64,000 nucleotides of DNA from Parafannyhessea umbonata (GCF_900111255.1 NZ_FOGP01000002.1:124001-188000); one strand, 5' to 3'; shown: positions 31,497 through 40,741, counted from the first letter of the stretch. The notes: generated by a model from the sequence alone, not told the origin. Program-made: numbers and translations.

Positions 31497-32510
31497 CTAC
31501 ACGAGGTACTCGGCAATCTGTACGGCGTTCGTCGCGGCACCCTTACGAATCTGGTCACCACAGCAGAAGAACGTGAGCGCGTTGACGCCGTCGGGCGCAG
31601 ACAGGTCGCGACGGATGCGTCCGACGTAGACGAGGTCCTGGTCGGAGGAGTCAAGCGGCATCGGGTAGGCAAGGGAGGCCGGATCGTCGACCACCTTGAC
31701 GCCAGGCGCGCCCGCAAGGACCTCGCGCGCCTCGTCGGGCGAGATGGGCCTGTCGAACTCGCAGGTGATGGACTCGGAGTGCGAGCGCACGATGGGAACG
31801 CGCACGCAGGTGCAGTTGAAGCGGCAGTCCGGGAGATGCATGATCTTGCGGCCCTCGTTCTGCATCTTGAGCTCCTCGGACGTATAGCCATCGTCCTTGA
31901 AGCCGCCAATCTGCGGAATGAGGTTGTAGGCAAGCTGGTATGCGAAGGGATCGCTGTCGCCGACCTCTCCCCCGTCAGCCAGAACCTTCGTCTCGCGCTC
32001 GAGCTCCCTCAGGCCGGGCATGCCTGCGCCCGAGGCGGCCTGGTAGGTCGAGACGATCATGCGCCTGAGGCCCGCGGCCTGGTGAAGCGGCCAAGTCGGC
32101 ACGAGGCCGATGATGGTAGCGCAGTTGGGGTTGGCGATGATGTTGCGCGGGTGGTTCTGGATGTCCTCGGGGTTAATCTCGGGAACGACCAGGGGGACGT
32201 CCGCGTCAAGGCGGAAGGCGTGGCTGTTGTCTACGCAGACCGCACCGCGAGCCGCGGCCTCGGGAAGAAGCTGCTTGGCCTGAGCGTCTCCGGCCGCGCC
32301 GAGGACGATGTCGACTCCCTCGAAGGCCTCGGGAGTCGCCTCCTGGACGGTCACCTTCTCGCCGTGAAAGTCAATCAGCTTGCCGCGCGAGCGGGCGCTT
32401 GCGAGCGGAACGAGCCTGGATACGGGGAAGTTCCTCTCCTCGAGGCACTGCAGCATCTGAGTGCCGACGACTCCGGTGGCCCCCAGGATGGCGACGACCT
32501 TTCCTGACAT
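31497..32510 (-). CDS. asd: Aspartate-semialdehyde dehydrogenase
   Basis: 337-residue NADP-dependent enzyme reducing aspartyl phosphate to aspartate semialdehyde, the branch point to lysine/diaminopimelate, threonine and methionine. The N-terminal Rossmann motif is VAILGATGVVGTQML, and the catalytic cysteine lies in IIANPNCATI near residue 130. RMIVSTYQAASGAG follows directly. I start at ATG 32510 (GGAGGAGG 6-8 nt upstream); a TTG two codons earlier is also possible. It is the last gene of hom-lysC-asd on this strand, 51 nt after lysC. Confidence 0.95.
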   Translation of the reverse strand: MSGKVVAILGATGVVGTQMLQCLEERNFPVSRLVPLASARSRGKLIDFHGEKVTVQEATPEAFEGVDIVLGAAGDAQAKQLLPEAAARGAVCVDNSHAFRLDADVPLVVPEINPEDIQNHPRNIIANPNCATIIGLVPTWPLHQAAGLRRMIVSTYQAASGAGMPGLRELERETKVLADGGEVGDSDPFAYQLAYNLIPQIGGFKDDGYTSEELKMQNEGRKIMHLPDCRFNCTCVRVPIVRSHSESITCEFDRPISPDEAREVLAGAPGVKVVDDPASLAYPMPLDSSDQDLVYVGRIRRDLSAPDGVNALTFFCCGDQIRKGAATNAVQIAEYLV

Positions 32511-32561
32511 GTGCAAATCCTCCTCCTGCTAAAGCAGCGTTAGACAAAAGAGCGGGGGCGC

Positions 32562-33905
32562 TTAGGCGCTGGCTCCGTCGGCGGTAACCATCTCTCCCTC
32601 GACGAACTTGTCGTAGATCACCCTGATGGCGCGAGAGAAGTCATCGTTGTTCACGCCGAGGATGATGGAGATCTCCTGCGAGCTTTGGGTGATCATGCGG
32701 ATGTTGATGCCAGCCTCGCCCAGGACGCCGAAGATGCGTCCGGAAGTGCCGGCACGGCGGCTCATGTTGCGGCCGACGACGGAGATGAGGGCAAGCTCGT
32801 CGACGACGTTGATCGAGTCCGGCTTGAGCTCCTGCTGAAGGTCGCTCACGATGGAGTAGATGGTGTCCTTGACGTCCGACCCGCTCACGACGATGCCGAA
32901 GGAATCGACTCCAGTCGGGATGTGCTCGACCGAGACGCCGTAACGCTCGAAGACCGCCAGCGCGCGACGGATGAAGCCAATGGCGTTCGACATGTGGGCC
33001 TTCTGCACGTGGACGGCCATGAAGTCCTTCTTGCCAGCAATGCCGGTGATGAGGTGCTCGCGCTCGTGCTCGGAAGCAGTCTCGCGAATGACCGTGCCCA
33101 TTGCCTCGGGGTCGTTGGTGTTCTTGATCTGGATGGGGATACCAACCTCGCGGACGGGGAAGATCGCCTCCTCCTGGAGGACGGACGCGCCCATGTAGGA
33201 GAGCTCGCGCATCTCGTCGAAGGTGATGCGGTGAATCGAGCGCGGCTTGTCGACGATGCCGGGGTCCGCCGCCATAAAGCCAGAGACGTCGGTCCAGTTC
33301 TCGTAGACGGTCGCGTCTATGCAGCGAGCGAGGATGGCGCCGGAGATGTCGCCGCCGCCGCGCTGGAAGAGCTTGACGGTGCCGTCGACCGTGGAGCCAT
33401 AGAAGCCCGGGAGGACGAAGCCGCCCAGGCGCGCGACGGCCTCGCGGACGTGGGTCTGGGTGCGCTCCATGTCGACCGTCCCGTCATGGTGGAAGACGAT
33501 GACGTCGGACGCGTCAAGGAAGGGCATGTTGAGGTACTCGGCCATGAGCTGTGCCGTGAAGAACTCTCCGCGTGAGACGATGTACTCGGGAGAGAGGCTC
33601 TTGATGACCGAGGAGAACTCCTCGAACTTCTCCTCAATGGGATACTTGAGCCCGAGCTCGTCTCGGATGTCCACGAAGCGCTGCTCGATGTCCTTGAGAA
33701 GAGCGGTGCAGTCAACGTGGTACTCGATGTGGGCGTTCACGAGCAGGAGCAGGTCCGTGAGCTTGTTGTCGCCCGCAAAGCGCTTGCCCGAGGCAGACAC
33801 GACGACGTAGCGGCGGTCGGGGTCGGCCTTGACGATGTCCCGGACCTTCTTGAACTGCCCGGCGTTGGCGACGCTCGAGCCACCGAACTTTGCAACCTTG
33901 ATCAT
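32562..33905 (-). CDS. lysC: Aspartate kinase
   Basis: 447-residue kinase phosphorylating L-aspartate, the entry of the aspartate pathway. The catalytic domain begins KVAKFGGSSVANAGQF, with QRGGGDISGAI and the FDEMRELSYMGASVLQ segment near residue 230. Two C-terminal ACT domains (from about residue 310: KDFMAVHVQKAHMS... and ALISVVGRNMS...) are the usual sites of lysine/threonine feedback. The length matches monofunctional class III-type kinases. AGGAGG overlaps the hom stop region and only 3 nt separate the two genes, so they are coupled. Confidence 0.96.
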   Translation of the reverse strand: MIKVAKFGGSSVANAGQFKKVRDIVKADPDRRYVVVSASGKRFAGDNKLTDLLLLVNAHIEYHVDCTALLKDIEQRFVDIRDELGLKYPIEEKFEEFSSVIKSLSPEYIVSRGEFFTAQLMAEYLNMPFLDASDVIVFHHDGTVDMERTQTHVREAVARLGGFVLPGFYGSTVDGTVKLFQRGGGDISGAILARCIDATVYENWTDVSGFMAADPGIVDKPRSIHRITFDEMRELSYMGASVLQEEAIFPVREVGIPIQIKNTNDPEAMGTVIRETASEHEREHLITGIAGKKDFMAVHVQKAHMSNAIGFIRRALAVFERYGVSVEHIPTGVDSFGIVVSGSDVKDTIYSIVSDLQQELKPDSINVVDELALISVVGRNMSRRAGTSGRIFGVLGEAGINIRMITQSSQEISIILGVNNDDFSRAIRVIYDKFVEGEMVTADGASA

Positions 33906-33908
33906 CTG

Positions 33909-35039
33909 TTAGTCCTCCTGGGGAAGTGCGGCCATGAAGCTCGTCGGGTCGGACGCAAGGGCGGTTTCCAGGATCTCACGCGCGTCCTGGGCGGTGGTGC
34001 CCCTCACGACCTTGAGGCCGCCTTCAATCTCCAGGGCGCCTGCGACGTCAGCCTTCGTGCGGAAGACGTAGTCAGACGTCAGGAGCGTGGGGTCATACGC
34101 GAGGTCTGACGAGAAGTCGTAGCTGGGACGCCTGCCCGCGGCGAAGTCGAGGACATCCTGGACCATGGCGTTGCCCGTGGGGAGCATACCGGCACCCTGA
34201 CCGTAGAACTTGAGCTCGCCGACGGTCGTGGCGTCGAACGTGACCAGGTTGAAGTTCGAGGGGACGTTCGCCTCGAGGGAGTCCAGCGGAACGGCGACGG
34301 GCTCGACGGCAACGGCATAGCTGCCCTTCTCCATCACTCCGCGTCCCAGGAGCTTCACTCCCCTGCCGAGCTTCCTCAGGGCGTCGAGATCAGCCTTGGT
34401 GAGCGTGCGGATGCCCGTGACGGGGAAGTCACTCGTGCAGGCAACGTCGAAGGCGACGCTCGCCGAAATGATCGTCTTGTTCTTGACGTCGATGCCGTCG
34501 ATGTCAGCCGAGGGGTCGCGCTCTGCATAGCCGAGCTCCTGCGCACGACGGAGAACGTCCTCGAAGTCGGCGCCCTCCTTCACCATGGCGTCGACGATGT
34601 AGTTCGTCGTTCCGTTCATGATGCCGTAGAACGAGATGACCTCGTCGATTCTGCGGGCCTTCTCGATCGAGGCGATCCAGGGGATGCCACCTCCGACCGA
34701 CGCCTCGATGAGCAGCGAGGCGCCAGAGGTGCGGGCCTGCCTCGCGAACTCCTCGAAGTAGGCAGCGACGACGGCCTTGTTGGACGTGACGACGCTCTTG
34801 CCCGCGGCAAGCGCGTCCATGATGAACGTGTGAGCCGGCTCGAGACCGCCCATGCACTCGACGACGAGGTCGATCGAGGGGTCACCCACGATCTGCGAGT
34901 AGTCCGAGGTCATGCGCTCGTCCGTAAGCCTGTCAGGCAACTCAAGGATGCGCGCGACCTCGACTTCCTCGAGGCGGTTCGTGATGATCTCGTCGACGCC
35001 GCGACCGACGGTGCCGTGGCCGAGAATGGCAATCTTCAT
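33909..35039 (-). CDS. hom: Homoserine dehydrogenase (short form)
   Basis: 376-residue NAD(P)-dependent enzyme reducing aspartate semialdehyde to homoserine. The N-terminal nucleotide motif is IAILGHGTVGRGVDEII. The family signature lies in the GIMNGTTNYIVDAM and DGIDVKNKTIISA segments near residues 145-195, with the catalytic lysines there. At 376 residues it is shorter than Gram-positive enzymes of ~430 that carry a C-terminal ACT domain; the end (about residue 340 onward) has only a short remnant-like tail. First gene of hom-lysC-asd, divergent from thrC. Confidence 0.94.
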   Translation of the reverse strand: MKIAILGHGTVGRGVDEIITNRLEEVEVARILELPDRLTDERMTSDYSQIVGDPSIDLVVECMGGLEPAHTFIMDALAAGKSVVTSNKAVVAAYFEEFARQARTSGASLLIEASVGGGIPWIASIEKARRIDEVISFYGIMNGTTNYIVDAMVKEGADFEDVLRRAQELGYAERDPSADIDGIDVKNKTIISASVAFDVACTSDFPVTGIRTLTKADLDALRKLGRGVKLLGRGVMEKGSYAVAVEPVAVPLDSLEANVPSNFNLVTFDATTVGELKFYGQGAGMLPTGNAMVQDVLDFAAGRRPSYDFSSDLAYDPTLLTSDYVFRTKADVAGALEIEGGLKVVRGTTAQDAREILETALASDPTSFMAALPQED

Positions 35040-35144
35040 CGCTGTCCAATCTTTCTACTGTGTGACGGATGGGAAACGGCAGATACCGCAAAGCTATGAT
35101 ATTGCTGAGGAAAGCCCAACGAGCTCGAGGCAAGGAGCGTATCC

Positions 35145-36629
35145 GTGAACACGTTCTATCACAGCACGCGTGGCAATAGCGAAACCGTAACAAGCAAGCA
35201 AGCAATCCTGACGGGCATCGCTCCAGATGGGGGCCTGTTCGTGTCCGACCAGCTCGGCGACGCAAAGCTTGACCTTGCCCAGGTGGCCAGCCAGACGTAC
35301 CACGAGACCGCGGCCCAAGTCCTCTCAGCGCTTCTCGACGACTACCAGAAGGACGAGATCGAGAGCTGTGTCGCAGGCGCCTACGGCGACAACTTCGACA
35401 CAAGTGCCGTCACCCCGGTAAGCGCCCTCGGCGACGACTGGCTGCTCGAGCTCTACCACGGACCCACCTGCGCGTTCAAGGACGTAGCGCTCCAGATGCT
35501 CCCCCGTCTGATGTCCTGCGCCCGCAAGGGCGACGGTCGCAACGTCATGATCGTCACCGCGACCTCGGGAGACACGGGCAAGGCCGCGCTCGCGGGCTTC
35601 ACCGGCATCGAGGGCTGCGGCGTCACGGTCTTCTACCCCGACGGCAAGGTGTCCGACATCCAGAGGCTCCAGATGGCAACACAGGAAGGCTCGAACGTCG
35701 CCGTCTGCGCAATTCGCGGAACATTCGACGACGCCCAGACCGAGGTCAAGCGCATCTTCGCCAACCAGGAGCTCGCACAGCGCCTGGCCGAGCGCGGGAC
35801 CATGCTCTCGAGCGCCAACTCCATCAACGTCGGCCGCCTCGTTCCCCAGGTGACGTACTACTTCGACGCCTACGCCCAGCTCGTGCGCAACGGGAGCCTG
35901 AGCGTCGGCGACGCCGTCGACTTCTGCGTGCCCACCGGCAACTTCGGAGACGTGCTCGCGGGCTACTACGCGAAGCGCCTGGGCCTTCCGGTCGGAAAGC
36001 TCATCGTGGCCTCCAACACCAACAAGGTCCTCACCGACTTCCTTGAGACCGGAACCTACGACCGCCGCCGCGACTTTGTTAAGACGATCTCCCCCTCGAT
36101 GGACATCCTGGTGTCCTCGAACCTCGAGCGCATGCTCTACTACCTGACCGACGGCGACTGCGAGAGGGTCTCGTCCTTCATGAGGGACCTCGCAGAGAAG
36201 GGCTTCTACACCCTGCCCGGCGCCCTTCTTGCAAAGCTTCGCGAGACCTTCGACTGCGGCTTCGCGACCGACGACGAGACGCGCGCGACCATCCGCTCGG
36301 CGTGGAAGCAGCACCACGTGCTCATAGACCCGCACACCGCGGTTGCCAAGACGGTCCTCGACCGCAAGGAGCGCGGCGGCAACCAGCGCGTCTGTCTGTC
36401 CACCGCCAGCCCCTACAAGTTCTCGGCGGACGTGCTCTCCGCCCTGGGCGCCAGCGTCGACGGCCTTGGCGGCTTCGCCTGCATGGACGAGCTCCAGAGG
36501 CTGACCGGCATCGCCGCGCCCACGCAGCTCTCCACGCTCCGCAGCAAGGACGTCCTTCACAAGGACGTCGTCGACCGCGACCAGATGCCCGACTTCGTCG
36601 AATCGTCCTGCAAGAGGGTCTTCGCATGA
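35145..36629 (+). CDS. thrC: Threonine synthase
   Basis: 494-residue PLP enzyme converting O-phosphohomoserine to threonine. The PLP lysine is K112 in TCAFKDVALQ. TATSGDTGKAALAG near residue 135 binds the phosphate, and the first ~100 residues (YHSTRGN, APDGGLFV) form the N-terminal domain of the long-form enzyme. It starts at GTG with AAGGAG 7 nt upstream. A -10-like TATGAT lies about 50 nt upstream. It overlaps thrB by the ATGA arrangement and is divergent from hom, so homoserine use and supply share one intergenic region. Confidence 0.96.
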   Translation: MNTFYHSTRGNSETVTSKQAILTGIAPDGGLFVSDQLGDAKLDLAQVASQTYHETAAQVLSALLDDYQKDEIESCVAGAYGDNFDTSAVTPVSALGDDWLLELYHGPTCAFKDVALQMLPRLMSCARKGDGRNVMIVTATSGDTGKAALAGFTGIEGCGVTVFYPDGKVSDIQRLQMATQEGSNVAVCAIRGTFDDAQTEVKRIFANQELAQRLAERGTMLSSANSINVGRLVPQVTYYFDAYAQLVRNGSLSVGDAVDFCVPTGNFGDVLAGYYAKRLGLPVGKLIVASNTNKVLTDFLETGTYDRRRDFVKTISPSMDILVSSNLERMLYYLTDGDCERVSSFMRDLAEKGFYTLPGALLAKLRETFDCGFATDDETRATIRSAWKQHHVLIDPHTAVAKTVLDRKERGGNQRVCLSTASPYKFSADVLSALGASVDGLGGFACMDELQRLTGIAAPTQLSTLRSKDVLHKDVVDRDQMPDFVESSCKRVFA

Positions 36630-37543
36630 GCGACACAAGGGACGAGGTCCGCAAGGTCGTCGTGACGGTACCTGCTACGTCGGCAAACGTCGGAGTGGGA
36701 TACGACTGCCTGGGCCTCGCGCTCGACCTTCCGGCCCGCTTCACCTTCGAACCCGCGCGCGAGCTGCTGATCGACGGCTGCGAGGAGCGCTTCAGGGGCG
36801 AGGACAACCTCGTCTGGACGAGCTATCTCGAGACCTGCAAGAACCTGCTGGCAAAGCCGATTCCCCTGCACATAACCATCGACTCCCCCATCCCCCTCTC
36901 CGGAGGACTAGGCTCTAGCTCCACCTGCGTCGTCGCCGGCGTCGCGGCAGCGCAGGTCTTCTGCGGCAGGGGGTACGAGCCGCAGTCCGCCCTCGAGGCG
37001 GCCTGCCGCATCGAGGGGCATCCCGACAACGTGGCCCCGGCCATCATGGGCGGCCTCGTGAGCTCCTTCGCCGATGCGGAGGGAACGCACTCGATTAGGT
37101 TCGACATCGCAGACAACCTTGCCTTCGTCGTCATCGCACCACCCTACGAGGTGCGCACCGCGGACGCACGCAAGGTCATGCCCGAAAGCGTCTCGACCGA
37201 CGTGGCGGTGTGGCAGATTGGCCATGCCGTCGCAGCGGTGAACGCGCTCGAATCGGGAGACGCGGCCCTTCTCGCCCGCGCCTGCCAGGACAAGCTCCAC
37301 GAGCCCCATCGCTCGGCACTCATTGCCGACTACGAGCCCCTTAGGAGGACTGCGCTCGCCGCGGGCGCAGCGACCTTCCTCATCTCGGGTTCGGGCTCGA
37401 CGATGCTCGCCATCGCCGACGGCAAGGCTGCCGCGCAGAGGGTCGCGGATGCCGTCGAGAACATGGTCGAGAACCACGTGGACGGCGTGTGGGTGCGCGT
37501 GCTGGACGCCAATGCGTGCGGCGCGACCGTCGAGGTCGCCTAG
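36626..37543 (+). CDS. thrB: Homoserine kinase
   Basis: 305-residue GHMP-superfamily kinase making O-phosphohomoserine for ThrC. The N-terminus VVVTVPATSANVGVGYDCLGLAL is characteristic. The ATP-binding motif 2, PIPLSGGLGSSSTCVVAG, lies near residue 90, and the C-terminal FLISGSGSTMLAI is motif 3. The start is fixed by the ATGA overlap with thrC, indicating translational coupling. It completes the local route from aspartate to threonine with asd, lysC, hom and thrC. Confidence 0.96.
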   Translation: MSDTRDEVRKVVVTVPATSANVGVGYDCLGLALDLPARFTFEPARELLIDGCEERFRGEDNLVWTSYLETCKNLLAKPIPLHITIDSPIPLSGGLGSSSTCVVAGVAAAQVFCGRGYEPQSALEAACRIEGHPDNVAPAIMGGLVSSFADAEGTHSIRFDIADNLAFVVIAPPYEVRTADARKVMPESVSTDVAVWQIGHAVAAVNALESGDAALLARACQDKLHEPHRSALIADYEPLRRTALAAGAATFLISGSGSTMLAIADGKAAAQRVADAVENMVENHVDGVWVRVLDANACGATVEVA

Positions 37544-37567
37544 CGGGACGTGCGGCCAGTCCCTGGA

Positions 37568-38389
37568 TCACAGCGTGTCGAGCGCGACCTGCCTGAGGGC
37601 GACGTCGCCGAGCGAGTCATGCTCGAGCACGTTCACGTGGGTGAAGCCGGCGGCAATCGCCCGCTCGACGGCGACGTCGAACCCGCCGTTGAGCAGCTCG
37701 CGCTGGTGGGCGTCGGATGAGATGAGTATTTCTCCCCCAAAGCGCCGGAGGGCAATCAGAAGCTCCTGGCGGGGATAGAGCTCCGCCTTCCTGCCGCGGT
37801 TGAGGGCGCCGCAGTTGATCTCGAACGGGACTCCCTGGGACACAAGACGCTCCATCGCGTCGAGGGCGGGCCCGAGGTAGCGGGCGTCGGTCTCATCCAG
37901 CACGTGCATCTGGTCGTTGAACCTCACCACAAGGTCGAAATGGCCGACGAAGGTGCAGCGCGTCCGGTCGTACACCTGTGACTCGAACTCGTAATAGGCC
38001 TTCGAGAGGGCATAGTAGTCTCCGCCGTAGTACTCGCGGCAGAGCTGCGAGAAGAGCTCGGGCGTATTGTCGACGCTCATGGGAACCGGCGAGTCAACGG
38101 GGAGGAAGTGCGTAGAGCCGATGACGTACTCGGCCCCCGGGCAGCAGGCGGGATCGTAGGCGTTGTCGAGCTCGACGCCCATGAGGATGTCCATGCGGTC
38201 GCGATAGAGCTCCCGCACGCGCGCCACCTCGGCGACGTACGCTCCCCAGTCCATGTGGATGTCGGGGTCCATGTGACCCGAGAAGCCCAGCGCCAGAAAG
38301 CCGATCTCGTTCGCACGGCGCGCCATGTCCTCGATGGTGTCGGAGCCGTCGCACAGCGTGCTATGGGTGTGGTAGTTGGCACGAAGCAT
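37568..38389 (-). CDS. PHP-domain phosphoesterase (histidinol-phosphatase-like)
   Basis: 273-residue protein of the PHP superfamily, which uses a multi-metal site for phosphoester hydrolysis. Metal ligands are visible in NYHTHSTLCDG (residues 5-15), GFSGHMD near 37, VGSTH-like IGSTHF near 92, GHFDL near 149 and SSDAH near 226. The overall layout matches HisJ-type histidinol-phosphate phosphatases (about 260-280 residues). No other his gene is nearby, so another substrate is possible. It is convergent with thrB and has 131 nt without a gene before the regulator on the same strand. Confidence 0.8.
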   Translation of the reverse strand: MLRANYHTHSTLCDGSDTIEDMARRANEIGFLALGFSGHMDPDIHMDWGAYVAEVARVRELYRDRMDILMGVELDNAYDPACCPGAEYVIGSTHFLPVDSPVPMSVDNTPELFSQLCREYYGGDYYALSKAYYEFESQVYDRTRCTFVGHFDLVVRFNDQMHVLDETDARYLGPALDAMERLVSQGVPFEINCGALNRGRKAELYPRQELLIALRRFGGEILISSDAHQRELLNGGFDVAVERAIAAGFTHVNVLEHDSLGDVALRQVALDTL

Positions 38390-38519
38390 TCTAGCCCCTT
38401 CTGTAAGAGCCCCATGACAGCCGCATCATCTCGCGCCGGCGGGCCGGGCGCAATGCGGCGCAGCAAAGGCGAAACATAGCGTCGAGGCAGGCTCGCCGAG
38501 AGGCAGGCGCGACGGCCGG

Positions 38520-38876
38520 CTAGAGATTCTCTTCTCCCCAGTCCTTCAGTTCCATGAGGATGGGTATGAGGCTGCGGCCCGTGTCGGTGAGGCTGTACTC
38601 GACGCGCACAGGCATCTCGTCATACTGCCTGCGCGAGACGAGCCCGTCGGACTCGAGCTCACGAAGCGAGTTGGCGAGCATCGTGTTAGTGATGCCGAAG
38701 ACGAGTCGTCTGAGCTCGCCATACCGAAGCTCCTCGTCCTGGGACAGAGCGACCAACAAGAGGATCTTCCACTTTCCGCCCACGGCGTTGAGGACGCGGC
38801 GCAGGGCGCAGCCCGCCCCGGTGATAGACGGGTCCGCGCTGCCGAGACAGCTCATGAGGTCATTTGCTCCGGACAT
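38520..38876 (-). CDS. HxlR-family transcriptional regulator
   Basis: 118-residue winged-helix protein. The HxlR pattern is clear: a Cys in GCALRRVLNAVGGKWKILLL, then the recognition region LRYGELRRLVFGITNTMLANSLREL and the wing with VRVEYSLTDTGRSL. The family senses aldehydes, oxidants or disulfides through such cysteines. I start at ATG 38876 with AAGGAAAAG upstream; a longer frame begins 20 codons earlier. It is divergent from trxA with a promoter in the shared region, so thiol-responsive control of thioredoxin is a reasonable inference. Confidence 0.85.
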   Translation of the reverse strand: MSGANDLMSCLGSADPSITGAGCALRRVLNAVGGKWKILLLVALSQDEELRYGELRRLVFGITNTMLANSLRELESDGLVSRRQYDEMPVRVEYSLTDTGRSLIPILMELKDWGEENL

Positions 38877-38924
38877 GGTCAGCTTTTCCTTACCACATTT
38901 CTTTAAACTGCGTACTTGCTCAGA

Positions 38925-38952
38925 ATTATATACCACGTAGACTCGATGTCAG
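38925..38952 (-). promoter_or_regulatory. Promoter of the hxlR-type gene
   Basis: On the minus strand CTGACA (38952-38947), a 16-nt spacer and TATAAT (38930-38925), about 49 nt before the regulator start. It is a near-consensus housekeeping promoter located in the hxlR/trxA intergenic region. Confidence 0.65.
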
Positions 38953-38991
38953 ATAGAAGCAAGACATGCCACAAGCGAAAGGAACACCGCC

Positions 38992-39309
38992 ATGGAGTAT
39001 TCGTTCACCGCAGAGAACTTCGAGCAAGAGGTGCTCAACAGCGATATCCCCGTCCTCATCGACTTCTACGCCGACTGGTGCGGCCCCTGCCGCTCGATGC
39101 TGCCCATCGTCGAGAGCCTGGCACAGAAGTACGAGGGCCGCGTCAAAGTCGGCAAGGTGAACTCCGACGAGCAGCAGGAGCTCGCCAAGGCCTTCAACGT
39201 GATGAGCATCCCAAGCTTCTTCATCGTGAAGGACGGCAAGGTCATCGACAACCTGGTGGGACGTCTCCCCCAGGAGATGCTCGAGCAGAAGCTCGACGCC
39301 ATCGCGTAA
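38992..39309 (+). CDS. trxA: Thioredoxin
   Basis: 105-residue thioredoxin with the redox motif WCGPC (C30 and C33) and the cis-proline in MSIPSFFIV near residue 74. It is a cytoplasmic disulfide reductant for ribonucleotide reductase, methionine sulfoxide reductase and peroxiredoxins. AAAGGA lies about 8 nt before the ATG. It is divergent from an HxlR regulator whose promoter lies in the same 115-bp gap. No thioredoxin reductase gene is adjacent. Confidence 0.96.
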   Translation: MEYSFTAENFEQEVLNSDIPVLIDFYADWCGPCRSMLPIVESLAQKYEGRVKVGKVNSDEQQELAKAFNVMSIPSFFIVKDGKVIDNLVGRLPQEMLEQKLDAIA

Positions 39310-39454
39310 CGTCCGAGCAAGGCCACAGGCAGCGAGCTCAGTCCAGGGAGAAGGACCAGCGTTGCCGTCGCAACGGACTGCGGGACGCAGCTCCCCTACG
39401 CTTGCGGGGTATCGCAAGCACGCGGGCATGGCCCGCAGACAGAAGGAGACCCGC

Positions 39455-39862
39455 ATGACCGACCAACAGAACCGGCTGCTTGGGGCCGTGGTCGCGCTTG
39501 GCGCGACAATCGCGGACGCCATGGACGACGCACCGGGATTCACGCCCTGCGCGACGCCGGCGCAGATGATTCTCGTGGGGCTCCGCACGTGCTCGGCACA
39601 AGACGACACAGGCGTCGAGCAGAGGATTGCCGAGACGCTCGAGCTCGCAGCGCACGTGGCAGACCATCGCGGCGTGGCAGTGCACACGGCCGCGGATGTG
39701 GAGTCCTTCTCCCCCGCCCAGAGACGGCTCGCAGACGAGCTGCAGAGCCGCGCGAGCGCCGCGGACATCCAGATGATAACCGAGACGGAGGTCGCATGGC
39801 TCTACCGTGCCCTCGCCGCACTCGAGGGTGACGACGACCAGGCCACCAGACTTCTAGCCTAG
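39455..39862 (+). CDS. Hypothetical protein, 135 residues
   Basis: I do not recognise this protein. It starts MTDQQNRLLGAVVALGATIADAM with AAGGAGA 6 nt before the ATG, which supports a real start. The sequence is Ala-rich, mostly helical in appearance, without signal peptide or membrane span, and has two cysteines (in FTPCATPA and RTCSAQDD). It follows trxA by 145 nt on the same strand and is closed by a strong terminator, so it may be co-transcribed with trxA. Confidence 0.65.
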   Translation: MTDQQNRLLGAVVALGATIADAMDDAPGFTPCATPAQMILVGLRTCSAQDDTGVEQRIAETLELAAHVADHRGVAVHTAADVESFSPAQRRLADELQSRASAADIQMITETEVAWLYRALAALEGDDDQATRLLA

Positions 39863-39917
39863 GAGCCTACGCTGACGCAGCCACGGGAAAGAAGAAATCG
39901 TATCCCCGGCGCAAAGA

Positions 39918-39951
39918 GGGAGCCGGCCCACGTGGAGGTGGGTCGGCTCCC
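39918..39951. terminator. Hairpin between the 135-residue gene and livF
   Basis: GGGAGCCG-x-CCCAC paired with GTGGG-x-CGGCTCCC, about 13 bp with one mismatch. On the minus strand it is followed by TCTTTGC, on the plus strand by CCTTCGC; it lies between convergent ends. Confidence 0.72.
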
Positions 39952-40029
39952 CTTCGCATGAGTGGGCTCGCGCGAGACCAAGGGCGCGCTCAAGCGCCCC
40001 GGGTTCCGGGAGTGTCCCAGGATGACCTG

Positions 40030-40740
40030 CTAGCCTCCCAGGTAGGCCTTCCTGACGTCGTCGTCGTGCAGGAGGTCCCTTCCCGTGCCCGTCTTGCTGA
40101 TGTGACCCACCTCGAGCACGTAACCACGGTCTGCAACAGACAGAGCCATCGACGCGTTCTGCTCGACGAGCAGGATGGTCGTGCCCTGGTCGTTGAGAGC
40201 CCTGATGATCTCGAAGATCTCGTCGACCAGAATGGGAGCGAGCCCCATCGAGGGCTCGTCGAGCATCAGGAGGTCCGGCCTGCTCATGAGCGCGCGACCC
40301 ATGGCGAGCATCTGCTGCTCTCCGCCGGACATCGTGCCAGCGGACTGGTTGACCCTCTCCCTCAGGCGCGGGAAGCGCTCGTAGACGTGTTCTATGGTCT
40401 CGGCATTCTCGGCATCGGTCCTTGTGTAGCCGCCCATGTCGAGATTCTCGGCAACCGAAAGCTGGGTGAAGACCCGGCGTCCCTCGGGACAGAGCGCCAG
40501 GCCGCGCTCGACGATCTTGTGAGGCTTGATGCCCACCAAGCTCTCGCCCTTGAAGTCGATCGAACCGCTGTCAGGCTTGATGAGGCCCGAGATCGTGTTG
40601 AGCGTGGTCGACTTTCCTGCGCCGTTGGCGCCGATGAGCGTGACGATCTCTCCCTCGTTGATGTCAAAGGAGACGCCCTGCACGGCCTTGATGGCGCCAT
40701 ACGAGACGTGCAGGTCCCTAACGGAAAGAAGTGCCGCCAT
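40030..40740 (-). CDS. livF: Branched-chain amino-acid ABC transporter ATPase LivF
   Basis: 236-residue ABC ATPase, standard for LivF. Walker A GANGAGKST lies near residue 37, signature MSGGEQQMLAM near 137, Walker B LLMLDEPSMGLAP and the switch histidine region is replaced by LLVEQNASMAL as usual in LivF. It pairs with LivG to power uptake of leucine/isoleucine/valine or related substrates such as amides and urea. One base separates it from the livG stop. Last gene of the transporter operon. Confidence 0.95.
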   Translation of the reverse strand: MAALLSVRDLHVSYGAIKAVQGVSFDINEGEIVTLIGANGAGKSTTLNTISGLIKPDSGSIDFKGESLVGIKPHKIVERGLALCPEGRRVFTQLSVAENLDMGGYTRTDAENAETIEHVYERFPRLRERVNQSAGTMSGGEQQMLAMGRALMSRPDLLMLDEPSMGLAPILVDEIFEIIRALNDQGTTILLVEQNASMALSVADRGYVLEVGHISKTGTGRDLLHDDDVRKAYLGG

Positions 40741-40741
40741 C

